From IMG/VR virus record IMGVR_UViG_3300044858_003438, positions 1-42,958 of that record: DNA of 42,958 bases. One strand, 5' to 3'. Below, piece after piece: positions 37,041-42,820 of this stretch; positions within the stretch are counted from its first letter, which is position 1; every line of letters starts with the position of its first letter. This DNA comes from a virus. The translations under genes and the position numbers were made by a program. A model generated the notes under the pieces. It worked only from the letters and a program-made list of their open reading frames with translations, was not told the origin of the DNA and made no database searches.

Positions 37041-38225
37041 TTATTTACCCTCCAATTTTCTTACTCTTTCCTCAAGATCTCTGAGTTTTATTTCTTTGAT
37101 CTTATCTTTTTCTTTTAGTTTCTCGTAGTCTTTGATGAAATCGGTTAAGGTGCAGAATGATTCGACTTCCTCGCTTGAGAATTTGGTGCATTCAATTTTA
37201 TCCTCTCCCCACCCATCAGTTACATAAAGCTCGTCAATCCCATCATCATCATAAAAAGTATGGTTAGCTATTTGCACAGTTCCATTTAATTTAATCAGAA
37301 GTTTTTCGCAACCATCTTCTGGCAACTCACTAACAGGATTCCAAATAGATTCCTCTGCACTCTTCTTCATTATATCCTGAGAAAGCTCTTCCGCATTATC
37401 TAAGTGCTTAAAACTGCCGTTTTCATCAGGCTTCATTTCATTATTAGATAAACATGACCCGCTGCTCGTGTCGATTTTAACCTCTTCTTTCGACATAAAT
37501 TGTTTGTCTACCTTTTCTGCTTGCGCTTTAATGTTATGTAATTCCATAACATTAAATTGTTCGTCTAATGCGTTGAGTAGATTTTGCGCCTCAACCTTAA
37601 GATTTGTGTATTCCTTCAGGCATCTCTCGGGCGATATGTATCTTCCCCATGCTGATTCTCGGAGATTTTTTCTGATATTCTCCATCGCTTCTTTCACTTC
37701 AGGGCTTAATTCTGAAATATGGCTTTGAGTTTCTGGTTTTATTTCAGAGTTAATAACTTCTTCAGCCTTATCTAGCAAACGAGCCAGTTTTTTTTGCAGC
37801 ATATCTTCCACAATTGACGCTGGATTAATCATTAAGTCATCACCATATTTGATGCTTTCTACTTCGTGCTTAATATTGTAGATCGCATCTTTAAAGGAAA
37901 TGGATTGTTCTTCTTTTTGGGTTTTATATTCAAAAGTTGAAGTTGTGCCAGTTTTTATTTTAAACCTTCCGCATTCACTTACATTTTCTTCTGACCAAAG
38001 AATATTGTCTTTTGTTTCAATTTTATCTTCTGGGAGTTCTTCAAAACATTCATTAAAAATCTTTGCTTCATAAGACGCTTGCTTGAAAAATCTTTCTTTG
38101 TATTCGATATTAACAAAATCTGTATCGCCTTTTGTTTCAATATCTATTATCTCGCAAATATCCCAAGGCATTTCCGAATTTTTTATTCTATATTTCTTCC
38201 CCACTACCGGTAATTTATTTGTCAT
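37041..38225 (-). CDS. Large multi-domain hypothetical protein
   Basis: 394 residues. N-terminal ~70 residues are a small barrel (VGKKYRIKNSEMPWDICEII...), followed by a long helical and coiled-coil part (about 110-270), then a DUF551-like segment (ESIWNPVSELPEDGCEKLLIKLNGTVQIANHTFYDDDGIDELYVTDGW) with WNPVSELPE typical of such domains, and a terminal coiled coil. It is a mosaic of small domains that also appear as separate genes in this block. Last gene of the leftward block. Function unknown. Confidence 0.72.
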   Translation of the reverse strand: MTNKLPVVGKKYRIKNSEMPWDICEIIDIETKGDTDFVNIEYKERFFKQASYEAKIFNECFEELPEDKIETKDNILWSEENVSECGRFKIKTGTTSTFEYKTQKEEQSISFKDAIYNIKHEVESIKYGDDLMINPASIVEDMLQKKLARLLDKAEEVINSEIKPETQSHISELSPEVKEAMENIRKNLRESAWGRYISPERCLKEYTNLKVEAQNLLNALDEQFNVMELHNIKAQAEKVDKQFMSKEEVKIDTSSGSCLSNNEMKPDENGSFKHLDNAEELSQDIMKKSAEESIWNPVSELPEDGCEKLLIKLNGTVQIANHTFYDDDGIDELYVTDGWGEDKIECTKFSSEEVESFCTLTDFIKDYEKLKEKDKIKEIKLRDLEERVRKLEGK

Positions 38226-38233
38226 ATTTCCTC

Positions 38234-38476
38234 CTAAAGTTTTCCGAATTGTTTTAATACTTGATGCGCTTCCTTCGATTGCTGAGTTGCGCTATCGTCA
38301 CAAGAGTTAATCTTTCTCAAGCATAAGATGTAAGCGCTGTTCTCTTCTTGAAGTTGTTCGATGATTGAGAGTGCTTCTTTAGCCGCATAAGATTTTCCTT
38401 GATCCCAATCACTGAAATCCACGTGAGATTCTGCCACTTCCTTAAGCTCTTCTATTTGTTTCTGTAAATCTTTCAT
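38234..38476 (-). CDS. Hypothetical coiled-coil protein, 80 residues
   Basis: Helical, opens MKDLQKQIEELKEVAESHVD; contains IIEQLQEENSAYILCLRKIN. The first residues (DLQKQI) are shared with the start of the adjacent upstream gene (TDLQKQI), so the two starts may be duplicated. No family recognised. Confidence 0.62.
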   Translation of the reverse strand: MKDLQKQIEELKEVAESHVDFSDWDQGKSYAAKEALSIIEQLQEENSAYILCLRKINSCDDSATQQSKEAHQVLKQFGKL

Positions 38477-38817
38477 TATCTAACCTCCATATTTTCTTCG
38501 ATTGCCGTAAAGAACATTTCTTTGTCATAGGTCACTAAACCTTTAGTCTCGCTGCATCTATGCAGAACAAAAGAATCTTCCGATTTCTTAACTGATTCGT
38601 AAAGAGCTTTTAACATTTCTAAACTCTGAGTAGCAATTACAACATGGCTAAATTTAACCAAATCATTAGCTTTATCTGTAAACTGAGTGTAGTGTAAATT
38701 GAACTCAGGATTCAAGCAAATAGTAGTTGCGTCCTTCCATTCAGTCTCTTGAATAACTTTAGCGATTAACTCCGGTCTTCCAGTTAAGATCGTGATTTGT
38801 TTCTGTAAGTCTGTCAT
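38476..38817 (-). CDS. Stand-alone fragment resembling an OLD/ABC-type ATPase C-terminus
   Basis: 113 residues from the ATG in an ATGA overlap (an earlier in-frame ATG lies 25 codons inside the upstream gene). Residues about 33-70 read ICLNPEFNLHYTQFTDKAND ... VVIATQSLEMLKALYE. This matches the Walker B and H-loop of OLD/AAA_21 ABC ATPases (LLDEPExNLHPxxQxxLxxxL...QVIIATHSxExLxAL), but the catalytic Asp-Glu is replaced by Asn-Pro and the switch His by Gln. There is no Walker A. It cannot be an ATPase by itself. It may be a remnant or a protein that mimics or competes with a host ATPase. Confidence 0.55.
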   Translation of the reverse strand: MTDLQKQITILTGRPELIAKVIQETEWKDATTICLNPEFNLHYTQFTDKANDLVKFSHVVIATQSLEMLKALYESVKKSEDSFVLHRCSETKGLVTYDKEMFFTAIEENMEVR

Positions 38818-39260
38818 TTTGTTAAAAGTTGGTTGATTGCAATCTGGACTTCTGGTGCTTGTTCTTCCAAGGTTTCTTTGGTTAAGTCCCATTGAATATG
38901 ATTGGTCGTGATAATTAGCCCATCATTAGTAACTGAGTGTTCGCAAAGATAACCTTCACAAAATAAAACTTTATCCCCTAAAGCCAAAAGCACTCGCGAT
39001 AAAGTGATTGTCTGCCCCAAGACACTAAAATAATTGTAAAATTTCTGCTCATCTATGCAATTTAAACAATTAAAATGATCTAAAAAATTAACTGATTCGT
39101 CTTCCCAAAGAACAACAGTAGATTCATTGCCTTTTGTATCTAATAATTTACAACCAAAGTAAATTTCGTTAAATAACGCCTCTTCATATTCGCAGCCATG
39201 AATAGCCTCTAAAATAAGCTTTCTATTCTCTTCTTGTATCTGTTTAATGTCTTTAGTCAT
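38814..39260 (-). CDS. Conserved hypothetical phage protein, 148 residues
   Basis: Contains LGQTITLSRVLLALGDKVLF and a C-terminal IQWDLTKETLEEQAPEVQIAINQLL, which match a common uncharacterised phage family (LGxxITLxDVLxAL ... WDLxKxxLxxQxxExxxxLxxLL). Several Cys around 60-70. Function unknown. Coupled to the ATPase-like fragment by ATGA. Confidence 0.68.
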   Translation of the reverse strand: MTKDIKQIQEENRKLILEAIHGCEYEEALFNEIYFGCKLLDTKGNESTVVLWEDESVNFLDHFNCLNCIDEQKFYNYFSVLGQTITLSRVLLALGDKVLFCEGYLCEHSVTNDGLIITTNHIQWDLTKETLEEQAPEVQIAINQLLTK

Positions 39261-39266
39261 AAGCTA

Positions 39267-39641
39267 TTATTTAATTAAGTGCTCTAGTCCTTTTCCGTGA
39301 AGGTATATTTCCCGATTAGAGTCTGAGAAACTCCCGTCACTAAGTTTACGGAAAGAATTACTTTCTCCTGGCTGCATGACATCTATATGCCTAAAGCCTT
39401 TCCAGTCAGGAAAAGTTAACTGTATTCTGTGATTTTTACTAACATTGGAAATCAGGAAATGACTTAAATTTTCCTCCACTTTGATCTCGACATTCCCTTC
39501 AGATGGGAAAATGGCGTAGTTACCATCTTCGTTAATGCTAAAAACATCGCCTTTTTTTAAGGTTATCTGTTTTATTGTTTGGATGAGGTCTTTGTTGTAA
39601 GGCAAAGAGTCGATTTTTTTCCATGTTAAGCTATCTTGCAT
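39267..39641 (-). CDS. Beta-rich hypothetical protein, 124 residues
   Basis: Mostly strands: DVFSINEDGNYAIFPSEGNVEIKVEE ... IQLTFPDWKGFRHIDVMQPG. Start overlaps the HTH regulator gene by 16 bases. Looks like a small barrel or sandwich; not recognised. Confidence 0.6.
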   Translation of the reverse strand: MQDSLTWKKIDSLPYNKDLIQTIKQITLKKGDVFSINEDGNYAIFPSEGNVEIKVEENLSHFLISNVSKNHRIQLTFPDWKGFRHIDVMQPGESNSFRKLSDGSFSDSNREIYLHGKGLEHLIK

Positions 39642-39808
39642 TTTCCCTCCTTAATTAATTTCTCCAAAGATTTCTTCAGAATGCTAGAAGGCTTCCTAGC
39701 TCCTGTTTCTACCCTGCTAATATGAATCCTTTTACAACCTAACTTTTCCGCCATTTGGGCTTGGGTTAGGTTGAGGGATTTGCGGGTTTGTTTGAATTGG
39801 TTAGTCAT
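39626..39808 (-). CDS. Cro/XRE-type helix-turn-helix regulator
   Basis: 60 residues: FKQTRKSLNLTQAQMAEKLG is the start of the XRE fold, CKRIHISRVETGARKPSSIL the recognition helix and the wall helix. This is a minimal DNA-binding domain without a dimer or ligand domain. It likely controls one of the promoters in the 40-41 kb region (for example the dyads at 40988-41055). Overlaps both neighbours. Confidence 0.88.
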   Translation of the reverse strand: MTNQFKQTRKSLNLTQAQMAEKLGCKRIHISRVETGARKPSSILKKSLEKLIKEGKCKIA

Positions 39809-39980
39809 TGCTTAATATGAAAATTTTTCCATTACACTTCTTAGATCTAATAGCTGAAGATTCTGTTGAAGAAATATCCCAAGAAGTTCTAGCTGGCTTA
39901 AAAAATAATTTAATTCTTAACCACAAACTTAATTTTGACCTCTCAAACCATTCTGGCTTCAGAATATTGTCTTGTTCCAT
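39801..39980 (-). CDS. Small basic protein, 59 residues
   Basis: Starts at the ATG preceded by GGAGGAAGT; a longer frame to 40046 lacks a ribosome site. SKLSLWLRIKLFFKPARTSWDI...KKCNGKIFIL matches a short phage family I recall with an amphipathic WLRIKLxF helix and a terminal (K)xxGKxYIL strand. Function unknown. Overlaps the regulator start by eight bases. Confidence 0.65.
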   Translation of the reverse strand: MEQDNILKPEWFERSKLSLWLRIKLFFKPARTSWDISSTESSAIRSKKCNGKIFILSND

Positions 39981-40024
39981 ACTTCCTCCATTAATTATTA
40001 TTAAAGCAAACTTGCTCTTGTCCA

Positions 40025-40053
40025 TTTGTAGCCAGAGGATACACAATAGTCAA
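40025..40053 (-). promoter_or_regulatory. Candidate internal leftward promoter
   Basis: On the minus strand TTGACT (40048-40053) and TACAAA (40025-40030) are separated by 17 bases, five and four of six consensus bases. Transcription would start near 40018, 38 bases before the gene at 39980, and feed the Cro-like regulator and the genes behind it. Confidence 0.55.
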
Positions 40054-40119
40054 GAAAAAAGATTAAATTATTTTTTAAGGCGTGGTTTACTTGGCGTCGG
40101 TTGAAGATTATTGATTTCA

Positions 40120-40383
40120 CTATTCCTCCTTGATGTTGTCTAATCTAAAAATTAACTCGTTTGTTTCAGCAACTGGAATCACATGGTAATTTATATTACT
40201 TGCTCTTAGATCAAAGTTATCAACTCTTATAGTTCCACATGATTTAATCATGGCTTTAATCAACAATCTTTGATTATTTATTTCTTTGCGTAATTTGTTT
40301 ATTACTTGAGAAGCATCATCTGTTATCTTACTGATATCTTTTGTATAATCTTCGATTGAAACATAACCAAGATCTTTTTCCAT
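40120..40383 (-). CDS. Hypothetical protein, 87 residues
   Basis: Opens MEKDLGYVSIEDYTKDISKI; helical N-terminal half and strand-rich C-terminal half (FDLRASNINYHVIPVAETNELIF). Preceded by GGAGTAAATAG. Not recognised. Confidence 0.62.
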   Translation of the reverse strand: MEKDLGYVSIEDYTKDISKITDDASQVINKLRKEINNQRLLIKAMIKSCGTIRVDNFDLRASNINYHVIPVAETNELIFRLDNIKEE

Positions 40384-40389
40384 ATCTAT

Positions 40390-40584
40390 TTACTCCTCCA
40401 AAATACTTCTGACTTCTGCCAAAGCATGCAGGGTTTCCTCTGATACGTTTTCGTCATATTTGAGCTTTCTATGAATAAACTCTAAAGCATCATCTATTTT
40501 AGCCTTGTATTCGTGAACGTTAATCGCATCTAAGGCGTCTTGTCGTTCTTCGATTGCGTCGAATGTTATTGTTATTTGAGGCAT
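40390..40584 (-). CDS. Hypothetical acidic protein, 64 residues
   Basis: MPQITITFDAIEERQDALDAI ... resembles small phage proteins with a TITF strand and two helices (ALDAINxHEYKxxIDDALEFIHRKLKY). The pattern (FDxxEExxDAxxAINxxxY...) recurs in many phage early regions. Function unknown. Confidence 0.68.
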   Translation of the reverse strand: MPQITITFDAIEERQDALDAINVHEYKAKIDDALEFIHRKLKYDENVSEETLHALAEVRSILEE

Positions 40585-40596
40585 GTTACTCCTTGA

Positions 40597-40953
40597 TTAG
40601 TTTTGGAAGCGGTTGCCAACAACCGTTGCCTCATTTGCAACGGAATAGAGAAGTGTGGCTCTGTTTACAAAGAAAGCTCCATAATCAAATGTGACAGTAA
40701 GTATTTTTTCATAATTCCTTACCTTAAGAAGATCGCCCTCGAAAATCTTGTTTCCCTCACAATCAACTAAGCCTGTCCATTGCGCCAAGGTTTGGTAATG
40801 AATCCCAACACTCCAAACCATAAGATGTATGCTATCCCCAATAGGATCTTTTTTCCCGATAAGCTCACAATATTTCTTGTAATTTTCTTGGTTAAAATCT
40901 TCTAGCATAAATTGGTGTTTTGGATCCCAAGCTCTAAACAAAATCTCTCTCAT
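40597..40953 (-). CDS. YopX-family protein
   Basis: 118 residues: MREILFRAWDPKHQFMLEDF, then LAQWTGLVDCEGNKIFEGDLLKV and a C-terminal EATVVGNRFQN. These three segments define the YopX family (REIKFRAWD...QxTGLxDxxGxxIxEGDI...xxVxGNxxxN). YopX proteins occur in many phages; the function is unknown. Good ribosome site (AGGAGGAAAAATT). Confidence 0.92.
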   Translation of the reverse strand: MREILFRAWDPKHQFMLEDFNQENYKKYCELIGKKDPIGDSIHLMVWSVGIHYQTLAQWTGLVDCEGNKIFEGDLLKVRNYEKILTVTFDYGAFFVNRATLLYSVANEATVVGNRFQN

Positions 40954-40987
40954 AATTTTTCCTCCTTTATATTAAATCCTTTTTTTC

Positions 40988-41055
40988 TATAAGTGACAGT
41001 TGCATCACTTATACATAATCCCCTTTTTTTATACATGACACTTGGACGTGTATAA
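40988..41055. promoter_or_regulatory. Two dyads with TTATACA elements (operator-like)
   Basis: TATAAGTGA/TCACTTATA (40988-40996 and 41005-41013) is a perfect nine-base inverted repeat. TTATACA/TGTATAA (41029-41035 and 41049-41055) is a second, wider one. TTATACA also occurs at 41009-41015. They lie in the 100-base gap upstream of the YopX gene. On the minus strand TGTATAA would be an extended -10-like element. Candidate binding sites for the HTH protein nearby. Confidence 0.55.
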
Positions 41056-41058
41056 ATT

Positions 41059-41358
41059 TTAAGATTGCCTGTTATTAAAATTATTCTTTATCAAAAGATT
41101 CAGTGCTGTAATTGTTAAATCACAATTTGTCACAATAAACTTTTTCAGTCTCTGATTTTTCTTTTTTTGTTCCCTTATCTTTTTAAGATATTTTCTAGTA
41201 TTATTCTTGATCTCTTTAATTAATTTAAGATTAAAATCTTTTACACAATTGTTCAGCCCATTTTGAAGCGCGGTGTTCTCTTCTTCTAATTTCTTTACAA
41301 GAAGCCACGCTTTATCGTTATCTCTTTTAAGATTAATAATTTCTTGATGTAAATCCAC
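41059..41358 (-). CDS. Hypothetical coiled-coil protein
   Basis: 99 residues from the GTG in ACCGTGG; a longer frame begins at TTG inside the structured RNA and is rejected. Long Lys/Glu coiled coil: LHQEIINLKRDNDKAWLLVKKLEEENTALQ..., then a very basic middle (KKIREQKKKNQRLKK) and an Asn-rich end. Ribosome site weak. Possible nucleic-acid or membrane partner binding; unknown. Confidence 0.5.
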   Translation of the reverse strand: MDLHQEIINLKRDNDKAWLLVKKLEEENTALQNGLNNCVKDFNLKLIKEIKNNTRKYLKKIREQKKKNQRLKKFIVTNCDLTITALNLLIKNNFNNRQS

Positions 41359-41390
41359 GGTTAAACTTTTTGTTTTTAAAATTTTAAAAA

Positions 41391-41536
41391 GCGATACCGG
41401 CAAAGGACTTACACCTTTGCACAACCATTAATCCCTTACATAGTCCACGAAGCACCCCTTTTTAAGATTCTCTCCGGTTAGCTCTATGCAGCCGCGTCTT
41501 TTCCGATGCACCAGAATAATTCCGCCACGGTATCGC
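41391..41536 (-). ncRNA. Structured RNA closed by a 9-base-pair stem and U-run
   Basis: On the minus strand GCGATACCG (41528-41536) pairs with CGGTATCGC (41391-41399), enclosing 128 bases and followed by TTTTT. Next to the closing stem is a 7-pair hairpin GCAAAGG/CCTTTGC with loop TGTAAGT (41400-41420), like a T arm. After the 5' strand comes GTGGCGGAATT, similar to the D arm of bacterial tRNA-Leu. The element is too long for a normal tRNA (146 bases), and no CCA follows. It resembles a tRNA-derived structured RNA with an intrinsic terminator-like end. Confidence 0.5.
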
Positions 41537-41557
41537 CATTTAAAATTTCACGATGTT

Positions 41558-41633
41558 TGGTCGGGCGATAGGATTTGCACCTATTCCATTGGGAGCGACC
41601 CAATACTCATGCTCTACTTACACCACTGCCCGA
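41558..41633 (-). ncRNA. tRNA-like cloverleaf, degenerate
   Basis: 76 bases on the minus strand. Acceptor arm TCGGGCA/CGCCCGA (one mismatch) followed by CCA, T stem ATAGG/CCTAT with loop TGCAAAT, and a strong anticodon-like stem ATTGG(G)/(C)CCAAT with loop containing TCGCT. The D region has GTAGAGCA but pairs poorly. Deviations: G instead of U55 in the T loop, pyrimidine at position 37, no proper discriminator. If read as a tRNA the anticodon would be CGC (Ala), but function as a decoder is doubtful. Confidence 0.5.
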
Positions 41634-41638
41634 TGTTT

Positions 41639-41766
41639 GCCTTTTTTACAGAAAGGCTAAACTGGTTGTTTTACCCAGAGTTAAACTAAACGCTATTACT
41701 TAGACCCCCTTTCGAGCTTCTAAAACAAAGAACTCAATCTTTGGCAGCGTTGTCAGGATTCGAACC
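41639..41766 (-). ncRNA. Structured region with junction and T-arm-like element
   Basis: Minus-strand folding elements: GGTTCGAATCC with 5-base stems having one G-G mismatch (41753-41769), a perfect AACGCT/AGCGTT stem (41746-41751 with 41689-41694) enclosing two hairpins (CAAAGA/TCTTTG at 41726-41743; TTAGA/TCTAA at 41700-41723), then a bulged AAC-TGG/CCA-GTT hairpin (41660-41682) and GCCTTT/AAAGGC (41639-41657). ACAACGCTGCCA looks like a tRNA 3' end, yet no matching 5' half is found upstream. The gene-free interval 41359-41786 is thus filled by structured RNA. Confidence 0.45.
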
Positions 41767-41786
41767 TCACTTCTCCATTCCTTGCA

Positions 41787-42017
41787 CTATCTTTGCCGTG
41801 CTAGCTTTTTATGAACCCTTCTTATTGTCTTAGCAAACTCCTTAGAAAAATTAACTTTAGAATCCCACTGCTTAACTTGTTTTAAGATAAGCTCTAACTC
41901 CTTGGGATAACTCAAAGTAATTCTTTTGTAGTTAATGCCTGTCTTGGGTCTGCCTCTATTTAATTGCATAATTTTATTATTGTCAATAGCTTTTTTTAAA
42001 ATATTTTTATCACGCAA
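41787..42017 (-). CDS. Small basic hypothetical protein, 76 residues
   Basis: Opens MRDKNILKKAIDNNKIMQLN; RGRPKTG after a helix resembles an AT-hook, followed by ITLSYPKELELILKQVKQWDSKVNFSKEFAKTIRRVHKK, a strand plus two helices like a ribbon-helix-helix fold. It may bind DNA as a regulator (inference). The start overlaps the RusA-like gene by 22 bases. The 3' end borders the structured RNA. Its first 29 codons recur at the left edge of the window. Confidence 0.65.
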   Translation of the reverse strand: MRDKNILKKAIDNNKIMQLNRGRPKTGINYKRITLSYPKELELILKQVKQWDSKVNFSKEFAKTIRRVHKKLARQR

Positions 42018-42349
42018 TAATCCGCGTCTTTGAGCTTTGATTTGTGGCTCTCGATGATGATTTTGCCAACAAATTCATGCGTGTCATTTTGTAAAATTCC
42101 GTATTCAACCAAGCAGTCCTCGATCATTTTTGCCATAAAAAAGCAGTTACTGCTATCAAGCGCGCGACCTCCCCAGAAAAAATCAAACTGTAGATTAACT
42201 TTTTCCTTGACAGGTTGCAACCTAGAGAATGGCACTTTGGTCAACCAAAGATAAGAGTCTTTCAGTTTCTTTCTTTTAGTCCAATGAATGCCGGCGTAAA
42301 TCTGATTAGCAGATTGCTTGATGATGTTTTCTAGCTTAATCTCCTGCAT
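41996..42349 (-). CDS. RusA-like Holliday junction resolvase (right copy)
   Basis: Protein identical to the left copy (117 residues) although the DNA differs at several silent positions. Silent-only divergence shows that the gene is under purifying selection in both variants. Catalytic layout as described for the left copy. Confidence 0.68.
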   Translation of the reverse strand: MQEIKLENIIKQSANQIYAGIHWTKRKKLKDSYLWLTKVPFSRLQPVKEKVNLQFDFFWGGRALDSSNCFFMAKMIEDCLVEYGILQNDTHEFVGKIIIESHKSKLKDADYCVIKIF

Positions 42350-42662
42350 ATTCTAATAATTTATTCGTTATCTCAATCAGTCCCTCTTGGTCGATTTTAA
42401 ACTTTTCTTCAAAAGCAATCCTGCCTATCTTATGAAAAGCAAACTCTCCCGTGCGATGATGATTAGAGCAAAGTCCCATCGAAAGTAAGTCGCTAACTTT
42501 CTTACCAAGACCTTTCCCGTGTAAATGATGCGCCTCTGTGCGAGTTGACTGTGTCTCGTTTAGAAAAGTGCATAGGCTACACGGGATATTCTGGATAGCT
42601 GCCATCCTTTTAGGGTCTTTGTAACCGCTACGAAATTTCGGGTCAGGTTTGAGTAAATTCAC
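42336..42662 (-). CDS. Ref/YbcO-like HNH nuclease (right allele)
   Basis: 108 residues from a GTG that overlaps the stop of the 53-residue gene. C28-x-x-C31, EAHHLHGKGLGKKVSDL with H45-H46, GLCSNHH with H68-H69, then FHKIGRIAFEEKF. This is the more canonical family member (GxGxKxSDxxxxxLCxxHHxxxxxxxHxxGxxxFExxF). Shares ends with the left allele but not the centre, so gene conversion or exchange took place inside the gene. Confidence 0.78.
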   Translation of the reverse strand: MNLLKPDPKFRSGYKDPKRMAAIQNIPCSLCTFLNETQSTRTEAHHLHGKGLGKKVSDLLSMGLCSNHHRTGEFAFHKIGRIAFEEKFKIDQEGLIEITNKLLEYAGD

Positions 42663-42820
42663 ACTTTCCTTTCTGTTTTTGCTGGCGGATTAAGCGCGTA
42701 TTCAATAGCGAATAGCAACTCTTTCACGTTTTTGTTTTCATCCATAACTGCTTTTTCCTGGCGGTATTTTGCCACCTCTATTGCGTCATAGATTTTTGTT
42801 ATTGCTTCATTTAGCGTCAT
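42659..42820 (-). CDS. Hypothetical protein, 53 residues (right copy)
   Basis: Near-identical to 949-1110, ending KTERKV. Here its stop TGA overlaps the GTG start of the HNH gene directly, whereas in the left variant it overlaps the start of the small membrane protein. Confidence 0.6.
   Translation of the reverse strand: MTLNEAITKIYDAIEVAKYRQEKAVMDENKNVKELLFAIEYALNPPAKTERKV

Noticed and set aside
37000-37060. Bidirectional terminator at the convergent junction
   Set aside because: Only a weak GGATCC-centred palindrome with AT flanks and no T-run after a stable stem.
39808-40104. 98-residue plus-strand ORF opposite the small basic protein
   Set aside because: It lies antisense to a gene with a strong GGAGG start and a coupled regulator; no ribosome site on its own strand.
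41359-41424. N-terminal extension of the coiled-coil gene from TTG at 41424
   Set aside because: It would begin inside the T-arm-like hairpin and pass through the closing stem and U-run of the structured RNA.
41391-41790. Group I intron or circularly permuted tRNA/tmRNA
   Set aside because: GACTA-like strings and the AACGCT/AGCGTT pairing invited both ideas, but the P-Q-R-S core of group I introns and any tmRNA tag-coding frame are missing.
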